Below are positions 5,414 through 11,886 of a stretch of 11,886 nt of DNA, piece after piece. This stretch comes from Polyrhizophydium stewartii (Eukaryota; Chytridiomycota; Chytridiomycetes; Rhizophydiales), in assembly GCA_027604665.1 (NCBI GenBank), contig JADGIZ010000553.1, positions 1-11,886 on the forward strand. Reading direction: 5' to 3'. The notes beneath the pieces are model-generated. The model was not told the origin of the DNA, searched no databases, and saw only the letters and a list, made by a program, of their open reading frames with translations. Position numbers and translations under genes: made by a program. Numbering within the stretch: the first letter of the stretch is position 1; each line of letters starts with the position of its first letter.

Positions 5414-8032
5414 TCAAGTCCTGGCAGCGTCGACAGAGGCTTGGTCCGCGTCGGCAGATGAAGCTGTTTCCGCTGCGAAAGTGTCAGTGTCTTGCACTTG
5501 TGCGTCTCTTGCATCGCTCTCAGGCGTGTCTGCAGATGGGGCGGAGTCGAAATGGACTGCGGTGCTGATGTCACGAGCCATGTTGTTTTGAGCCAGAGTG
5601 ACGCTGGGCTGCTCATTCCCACACGCTTGGATGGCCATGTCTGATGCCGCATCGTGATATGCGCCAAACGCGGTGGTTGCTTCGAGGTGTGCCTCCAAAG
5701 ATGCGACCGCACTCGCGTCCGCCGCGGTGCCATTGACGCCGTCGTGTGTGATTGTGCTGCTCTGCTTTGCGGCATCGTTGTGAAGGCTCGTTGCTGACGC
5801 CAGCGCAGACGAAAGCCGACTGGTCGTCGATTCTCCAACAGCGCCGGAACGTTGATCGCCGACGTTTTCAAACGAAGCTCCGGCAGCAGACAGATCTGTG
5901 CCAGAGCCGAGATGAGCATCGGCGCCAGCGTCCTCTGCGTCCACGGCCGCATGATATTCGCCGAGCGTCAGCCCGCCTGAGAGCAAGTCTGCCTGCACAA
6001 CCGCGCTTGGCTGAGTCACTGGAGCGGAGACGGCGTCATGCTGTGCTGGAATGCGCTTGTCGTATGACGATGCAACCGCCTCGGACAACTCGCTGGTCGG
6101 CCAAGGTCGTCAACCTTCACGGTTTCAGGATGCATACAGTCGACTCGGACGCGCGGCTCACTTGTACTCGGTGATCAGAAACTGGTATTGCTGCTCCTTT
6201 TCGCGCAGTGTTGCCTCGAGCTGTCGAATCCCGGCTTGTCGTTCCATGAGCTGCGTTTCGAGGCCGTTGTTCTTCTCAATGTATCGCTTGAGCTTCTCCT
6301 AATATCCGATAGTATCAGCCACGAGTGTCACGGAGATGCTCGCTGGTGCGGCGCACCTCGATGTCGTGGAGCGACTCCTCAATCTTCTCTTTTGTGATGC
6401 GCGGAACAAACTCTCGCTCCTGAGTCTGCTTGATATCGTCGATCTCGTCCAGCTTTGCATTGACTTCAGCCTTGAGCGCCTCGATCTGCCTCTCCGCCAC
6501 GGATATTGGGTCGTCGCCAAGACCAAAGTTACGGATCTGGTACTCGACCTCAGCCAGGACTTGCGAGCCACGGTGAGCGACAGGGACCGTAAATACCTCA
6601 AAGCGCCGGCACTTACGAGGATCGTCTTTCTTTTTCTCGTGCAGAAGGGAAGCCGGCAAATAGCTGGCGTATATCGCCAACTTGCGCCGCAAATCAGACT
6701 TGAGTCTGGAGAGAAACATGCATCAGAGAGACGCGCATTGATCTCACTCGCGTAACACACACACCTCTCGTTCTCGGCTGCATGCAGCCCAAGTATGTTA
6801 GCGCAGATAGGGCATAAGCTGTACTTTGTTTTACCCACCTTTGAGCCCCTCGACCTGCATTTCAAGCTCCTTTGCTTTCTTGCGTTCGAACTTGAGCAGC
6901 AGACGATTTTCGTTCTGTGAAAGTAGCTTCTGCACCTTCGTGCGCAGGAAATTAAGTTCGCTCTGGTCGCTCTGGAAGCTGAGGACGGTTTTGTCGTATT
7001 CTTGCTGCAAGTGACGTGCGCCGCGTCAGCAAGCGCCGAGGCAGTTTCAAGGAGACGTTTGCGTGCCTTGATTTCCGCAAATATCGGCGCGTATGTCCTG
7101 AACTCTGCAATGAGCATTTCGAAACATTGGCTGTACACGCGCAGCCTCGACATATCCGGCCCCTGGTCAGGGCAGTTGTTTGCTTCCAGCTCGCTGCGGA
7201 GGAAATCTTGGTACTGCTGGAGGCGGGCGAGCTTGCCGCCGTCCGAGTTTTTGAGATAGCTCTGATTTCGTTGGACGACCGTCTTGTCGATCAGCTGCAG
7301 TGTCCGAAACTGGTCGACCTTGGTCAGGCTGAGCTGGTAGCTCGGCAGGAAATGTCTTGTCGTGCGCTGCTGCTCGCTCTCGGTTGGCTTGAGCGGCTCC
7401 TGTGGAGTGAACGGCTCATCTATCGCATCGTGAATCTTTTCGCGCATCTTCACCGAGTCAAACTTTGACAACAGGTCAATCATGCTTCCGACGCCAAGGC
7501 CGGGCGTCTGGTCATCTCGAGCCGCGGCAACGTGGATCGAGGATTGCTGCAGCACGGATGCAGAGTCGTTGGCAGGCTGGGCTGCTCGCTGCGTGTCACC
7601 GGACGCTCGAGTGTTTGGAATCGAGATCACCGGCAAGTCCGTCGCGGCCGGTTGCGTGCTGATCCCGAACCGAGGATGAGAGCGCTGGCCCTCCTTGAAT
7701 CGCTCGAGGTGCATGTTGGCGTTGTTCGGATTAAGGTGTCCCGAAGAGAGAGTCGAGACGTCTCTTTTGTGCTGCTCCGCGAAGCGGTCCAGAATGCGCC
7801 CGATCGGCTCGATGTCCTTGCGCGACGAATGCTTCGGGCGGGTCGTCGAGAGCGCGCCGCGCGCGGTAGCCGCCTGCTTGCGCGGCAAGAGCACGACTTT
7901 CTGTTGCGGGTGCGTGTAGATATCGGACGTGGCGATGTTGCGCCAGCGCTACCTCGCGTGTGAAGCGCGGTCAGAAGAGGGATTGCGCTGCCGCACGCAG
8001 CTATGCCTTCTCACATTGATCTCGGAATCCAT
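5414..8032 (-). CDS. TSNAXIP1: TSNAXIP1-like coiled-coil protein (ciliary/sperm family), 8 exons, 728 aa
   Basis: Exons: 8032-8015, 7948-7067, 7004-6839, 6777-6765, 6705-6617, 6559-6357, 6298-6162, 6092-5414 (2187 nt). Residues about 240-310 match the N-terminal domain of translin-associated factor X-interacting protein 1: LARLQQYQDFLRSELEANNC, then RVYSQCFEMLIAEFRTYAPI and FAEIKQEYDKTV (family pattern: FE--I-DFKTYKPLLS-IKNEYE). Residues about 300-500 are heptad-rich coiled coil (for example LKAENERLKSDLRRKL across exons 3-5, and EKLKRYIEKNNGLETQL). The last exon adds a 226-residue Ala/Ser/Asp-rich tail, probably disordered. In animals the family is linked to motile cilia and sperm, and its molecular role is poorly defined. 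The short first exon (MDSEIN) is chosen because a stop-like TAG before Arg-7 is really an acceptor with CTGAC upstream. Intron 2 has a GC donor and is less certain. If intron 7 is retained, the protein ends at a TGA at 6158. Confidence 0.8.
6765..6777 (-). other. 13-nt micro-exon in the TSNAXIP1-like gene (exon 4)
   Basis: The 13 bases between a CATGCAG acceptor (preceded by GCTAACAT) and a GTGTGT donor supply part of the sequence joining ...VEGLK to ...LKSDLRR. The joined reading LKAENERLKSDL is a regular coiled-coil heptad, which is strong internal support. Flanking introns are 61 and 59 nt. Confidence 0.8.
7005..7066 (-). other. Probable GC-AG intron in the TSNAXIP1-like gene (intron 2, 62 nt)
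   Basis: Splicing AAG|GCACGC to TTGCAG|CAAGAA gives EIKQEYDKTV, matching the family IKNEYE block, with a CTGAC branch motif inside the intron. An alternative GT donor 12 bases downstream of this GC donor with another acceptor would give a two-residue longer, less family-like junction, so the exact boundary is uncertain. Confidence 0.6.
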
Positions 8033-8089
8033 CGGCGCGCTGGGTGGATGTTGAGGAAAATGTGGAGACTTTGGCCGCGAAGCAAAAAA
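8033..8089. promoter_or_regulatory. 57-bp bidirectional promoter between the TSNAXIP1-like gene and the helical unknown
   Basis: Only 57 bases lie between the divergent ATGs at 8032 (minus) and 8090 (plus). In-frame ATGs at 8048 and 8060 on plus would shrink this further. No clear RFX X-box or TATA is visible. The A-rich run before 8090 gives an A at -3 of the plus ATG. Confidence 0.5.
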
Positions 8090-10352
8090 ATGAGCGGCAT
8101 GGCGACATCCGATGCGCTTTTGGCGCTGAAGTTGCGGCTGCTGCGAGCGGTACGTTGGCTGCTCGATTCGGCCATCAACTTGCGTGTGCTCAACGGCCGG
8201 CAGCGATTGGAACAAGAGGCAGCAAGGACCGCACGGCCTCGCGTGACTCCACCAGAATCAATCGACTTCCCAGTAGCGAATATGCCGAGTAATACAGAAG
8301 CTGCTATTCTCGAGAGCGAGATGGCCGTTGGCTAACGCGGGCGGCAGATCTTGTCCAGACCCTTGCGATCCAGAGCATTCAGTTCCAGCAGCTGATGATT
8401 GAGCGGTTACTGCGGGACAATTGTGTGGCAGAGAAACAAATGCCGAACGCAGTTACTCCTCTCTCGGACGCTGCGGCGCTCGCAAGTACAAGCAAGCAGG
8501 CCGATCGTTCCAGGTTATCCAGACGAAAAGCTGTCGGGGCCTCAAAGGATGAGCAGGTCCAGACCGATCCGTGGCCGGTTGATCTGAAAGAAGAGACCCA
8601 AGTTATGGGTCTGTTCGGCGAAGATGCGAAAAAGAGCCTCAAGTGCGAATACGCATGGATTGCATCGTCACAGCATGCTGACGCACGTTATGAAAGTCTG
8701 CGCCAGAACAAGGCTCAAATCAGAAGGATCCTGTTGCAACGGCGTCTGCTTGTCGCAGCCTTTGTGGCTTTGGCTGTCGTACGGTTTCGACGAACTTCCC
8801 AGCGGGCAAAAAAGATTGCCAGGAGCACAATCGACCTGGCTTACGATTCAATTGCAGCGGCGATACGCAAAAGTGCACAGTTCCAGAATTCAATCGCGCT
8901 CGTCACATCGCTTACGAAGGAGTGCGCAGATATGCTCGTGAGAAACCATCAATGGATAGCAGCTCTGGCAACACAGTGTATCTGACCTCGATGGCCGCAG
9001 CTCAAGGACGGCGGGTTTCTGGGCTTCCAGAGAAGGGCGAACAAAGCTCAACAAGCGCGCCTATCGTCTGCAGTTACAAGCATCATCGATGCCGTGGAAT
9101 CGGTCAGCATCGTGATCCTCGGGCATTAAAATATCTGCGGCACGTACTAACCCAACCGTACCGCAGCTTACCATCCTCCAGTTGGCGCCAAGCGCACAGG
9201 CGCTTTTGCAGCAGCTCGTTATGCGGCCGTCCGCGCTTCCATCACAATACTTTTGGGACACCGAGAAGGCGAAGTTCCCAAACGCTCGGCCGCCTGGCAG
9301 CATCGATGAGGCGCAAGATCTTGCTGCGCTGCTCATCAGCTACTTTTTATTTGTCAAGACAACGGCTGTGAGGGTCAGTTCCCCCACGAGAAATCAAGCT
9401 CAAATTCAAATGTGCTGACAGTCACAGATACTACTGAGCACCAGTGACGTTGGAATTGCAGAGCGACCTGGCGAGCTGGCCGAGCGCAACATGACGGCTG
9501 TAGCACTTCTCGTATATCGCGCTGGTGAGTAGCACATATCCCTAAGCACGATAGGTTCATTCTAACCTTATCCGCTGCCCAGCACGCATTGCTTTCCAAG
9601 GTGCAGATATGGACAGCGAGTTTCGCGACACTCTTAGCCGTCTACAATGGTCCGCCGACGATCTTGGCTCAGACAACCGCTTCCGGTCGCTTTATCGCAT
9701 TTACGATGCAACTCTGACCTCAGAGAGCGCTCGTATCCGCGCCATATGCCAGAAGTTTGCGAGCGACATCCGCGCACTCAGCCAGCATGCATTATCACGC
9801 AACAACACAACTATTCTGGCGTCCATGCTTTCGAGGCAGCCGACGCTGCTTGCCTCGGGAACAGAGTCAGCGACCCAGCCTACAGGGCAGCTTCTGCAAA
9901 CTGGCCAGCTGCAGTCTGACGAACACTCCAAAGCGTCCGAAATTGGGCGAATATCGCGGCTCAACGCGCAACACAATACTGTTGACCAAGGGGCAGATTT
10001 ATCAAACGATACAAAATCGGGAGCGGCCTTTCAACCGTTGCAATCACCTTACGACAATGTGCTACATCCGGCCGAGCGCCTCACGTTGGAAAGCAATGTC
10101 GATGGCGCTGAGTCGAACCGAAATCAGCTTTTGTCACAGCCACATAGCGATCAAGAAACTCGACTCTCAGGAGCTTTCGCAAATGCTGTGCTTGACGGAG
10201 AGATGCAACCATCCGAGCCTATCGGCCTCTCGCGAAACGTTCGGTTGGGAGCCGTGTCGCTCTCGCGCTCGGTACTGAAGAGCTTGCAAGACTTACGGAA
10301 ACCGGCACAGGCGCATGAGAGCGTCTCTGACGAGCAAAGCCGTGAAAAATAG
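8090..10352 (+). CDS. Unrecognised helical protein, 6 exons, about 652 aa; candidate flagellar/cytoskeletal partner
   Basis: Exons: 8090-8288, 8348-8937, 9001-9102, 9167-9367, 9428-9524, 9583-10352 (1959 nt). Introns are 58-64 nt with CTAAC or CTGAC motifs; all phases agree. I recognise no family. Visible features: an amphipathic N-terminal helix (LALKLRLLRAVRWLLD), a coiled-coil-like stretch (LAIQSIQFQQLMIERLLRDN, about 71-90), a hydrophobic segment flanked by Arg/Lys at about 200-211 (LLVAAFVALAVV, perhaps a membrane span or buried helix), an all-helical middle containing SQYFWDTEKAKFPNARPPGS, and a polar Ser/Gln/Asn-rich C-terminal third. The ATG at 8090 has A at -3; upstream in-frame ATGs at 8003, 8048 and 8060 are alternatives. 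The stretch 8150-8203 has intron-like ends (GTACGT...GGCAG, 54 nt, in frame) but reads as a good helix and is kept as coding. The 9102/9103 donor could instead be at 9111/9112. The TAG at 10350 may lie inside a further intron. Confidence 0.62.
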
Positions 10353-10916
10353 TCTGCACGGGCACCTTGGGCTCTTGCTCGATTTGTGTCGGTGCGAAAT
10401 CATGCATTTTTCGCGCTGGGATCTTCTGACTAAAACCGCTAAAAGAATGCCGTTTCACTGGGGCCTGACTATCCGCTCAACTTTCAACACAAACAGCATC
10501 GTTTCAAGATGTTCCCTGACATCGCAAGATGCGGAAACCGCTTCGAGGCCGTGCGTGGCAGGCCATTTGCATGCAGCAACGTTGCCCGAGCCGTTTGCGC
10601 CGCATCCGGCATGTCGTGCTATTGATTTGTGGCAGCAGCGACTGTTTTGAACGGGAATACGCGCAATCGACAGATCTCGGTCCAGTGTGTAAAAACGCTC
10701 GCAGAACCCACAAAACCGCCGCCAGAGCCCGCAAACGCCGCAGGATGCGGCACAACAGCTGCACGAAGGACTGCAGCCGCTTCAAACAGCACAAGAAGCG
10801 GTTTCCGGCACTCCAGTCGTCGATATGCCTTGTAGAGGGACACACCTGGCATCAAAATAAAGATATTGGCTTTCTTTTGCGACGGCCGCCAAGCGCCAAA
10901 GGAGGCAAAGCTGTTC
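10353..10916. other. 564-bp stretch without a confident gene; open splice-bounded fragments
   Basis: This stretch may be 3' UTR/intergenic DNA or hold further exons of the upstream gene. A frame at 10446-10550 (35 codons, including DYPLNFQHKQHRFKMFPDIA) is preceded by CTGAC and AAAAG and followed by a GTGCGT donor. A Gln/Pro-rich frame runs 10693-10860 and ends in TAA, with a GCAG acceptor-like site at 10701-10704. I could not join these into one model with consistent phase. The minus strand has only short, low-quality open frames. Confidence 0.4.
10856..10861 (+). terminator. Candidate polyadenylation signal AATAAA
   Basis: AATAAA on the plus strand overlaps the TAA that ends the Gln-rich open frame. 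It could mark the 3' end of a plus-strand transcript coming from the helical gene. A single hexamer is weak evidence. Confidence 0.3.
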
Positions 10917-11886
10917 TCAGAGGAGCATGAGATGTAGGCTGGAGGCCCTCATCTCATTGTGCTGAGCTGCACCGAGTTGTCGCTCCTTGTGAAAGTGCCA
11001 AAGCCGCGATCGGTACCTCGGGTAAGCGACACTCAAGAAGTCAGCCAGTCTTGCCGCCGGCGGTCTGCCCTCTGTGCCCTCGTGAGTATGCTCCACGGTT
11101 ACCCTAAGCCAGATCTGCCCGGGTGCCGCTTCGCCCTGTGACGCTCCGCCGAGGAGCCGAGTGAGAATGGTGTCGTCGTTGGCCTGGGGGTCCTGCTCCT
11201 GGGCCGAGTCGATGAGCGGGTTCAGACCCGCTTGTCGTCGAGCGGCTCTGACCGAGACGCAGACGATAACGAGGTGTGCAAGTGGATGCACATCGTCGAT
11301 GCCGTGGTTGCACAGAATGAAGCGGTCGGCGGCGAACGGGTGGTTGTCAAGCAGCCCCGCGATGCGCAGCGCAGAGCGGGCCGTCCAGAGGCCGTTCATG
11401 CGCAGCGCAGCGACCAGATGGACGCCGCGCAAGCGCGGGTGGTCTAACATCGGGTCGGGGACGAAGCCGGCCGTGTGGATGAGGCCGGCGGCGGCGTATC
11501 GGTCGGTCGAGTCATTGCGGCTGACGTGGCGAGAGTGCGGGCGAGCACGAACTCTCGCAGATCGTCCCTGGAGGAGACGGGCAGGTCCGGTCGCCGGACG
11601 GCGTGGTAGTTGCGGCGCTGCTGCCTGACGCAGCGAGACAGGTGCCACTTGCGTGTGCGGCAAGGGTTGTGCACATGCGGGTTGTGGCAGATCAGCTTGA
11701 TCGGGGTGCGCTTCTCGCAAGCGCGGTTGAACAAGCACATCGTGGCCGCAGCGAGCGAACTGATGCCCGACTCGACGAGCAGCGCACCGGCTGCCGTCGC
11801 CCTGCGCACACCAAAGACCGTGCGCAGGCCCTTGTTGATGGTGTGTTGAAATGTAGCGATTGACGCAAATGAGTTTCTTCACTTCC
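10917..11886 (-). mobile_element. 3' end of a LINE-type (non-LTR) retrotransposon ORF2, frameshifted
   Basis: Read on minus, the window edge encodes a segment typical of the region just after a LINE reverse-transcriptase core: INKGLRTVFGVRR then ALLVESGISSLAAATM (family pattern: IN-ALR...G...T...LL-E-GI-PL). It continues as a Cys/His-rich stretch (KLICHNPHVHNPCRTRKW). Around 11450-11530 the resemblance moves to another frame, which carries RGVHLVAALRMNGLWTARSA, then AADRFILCNHGIDDVH, like the C-terminal zinc-knuckle (CPLC...H..C) of such elements, and a terminal ARLADFLSVAYPRYRSRL. The knuckle has lost one expected Cys and seems to carry a short insertion. The first frame also meets a TGA at 11881-11879. 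These breaks suggest a dead copy. The catalytic domains, the 5' end, a poly-A tail and target-site duplications are not visible. Confidence 0.6.

Noticed and set aside
5386..5952. Minus-strand open frame of 188 codons in another frame of the TSNAXIP1-like tail
   Set aside because: It overlaps the tail exon that is linked by a good intron. This alternative frame has no upstream exon or start with support.
8150..8203. 54-nt intron in exon 1 of the helical gene
   Set aside because: The ends fit (GTACGT...GGCAG), but the sequence is in frame, stop-free and continues a regular helix. Kept as coding, though splicing is possible.
10619..10855. Minus-strand 78-codon frame beginning with ATG
   Set aside because: No recognisable family, no supporting splice or neighbour evidence, and its coding quality is no better than the plus-strand Gln-rich frame opposite it.

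Overview
The window is compact, GC-rich nuclear DNA from a eukaryote. The genes are cut into many short exons by small spliceosomal introns. I traced about 35 complete introns. Most have a donor with G at +3 (GTGCG or GTGAG types) and a CTGAC, CTAAC or CTGAT branch-point-like motif shortly before the AG. No bacterial operon logic fits. A PHO85/CDK5-class kinase together with two genes typical of flagellated cells (UNC119 and a TSNAXIP1-like coiled-coil protein) suggests a zoosporic fungus, such as a chytrid or blastoclad, or a close flagellated relative. That placement is inference.

Layout, left to right, with strands alternating strictly: (1) 1-417 minus, the first exon and part of intron 1 of a carbamoyl-phosphate synthase small-chain protein (URA2/CAD or CPA1 type); (2) 580-2444 plus, an 11-exon PHO85/CDK5-class kinase of 294 aa carrying a PCTAIRE helix; (3) 2491-3967 minus, a 7-exon protein farnesyl/geranylgeranyltransferase alpha subunit of 298 aa; (4) 4195-5303 plus, an 8-exon UNC119 of 176 aa; (5) 5414-8032 minus, an 8-exon TSNAXIP1-like protein of 728 aa; (6) 8090-10352 plus, a 6-exon unrecognised helical protein of about 652 aa; (7) 10353-10916, no confident gene; (8) 10917-11886 minus, the frameshifted 3' end of a LINE-type retrotransposon.

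Head-to-head starts are 162, 227 and 57 bp apart, and tail-to-tail stops 46 and 110 bp apart, so promoters are probably bidirectional and 3' UTRs probably overlap. Two pairings make biological sense. FNTA (prenylation) and UNC119 (carrier of myristoylated cargo) share one promoter region and both handle lipid-modified proteins. The TSNAXIP1-like gene and the unknown helical protein share a 57-bp promoter, so the unknown is a candidate flagellar or cytoskeletal protein.

Exon models were assembled by eye from splice signals, reading-frame phase and remembered family sequences. All coding totals are divisible by three. The main uncertainties are the start and C-terminus of the unknown gene and a few splice-site choices noted in the entries.
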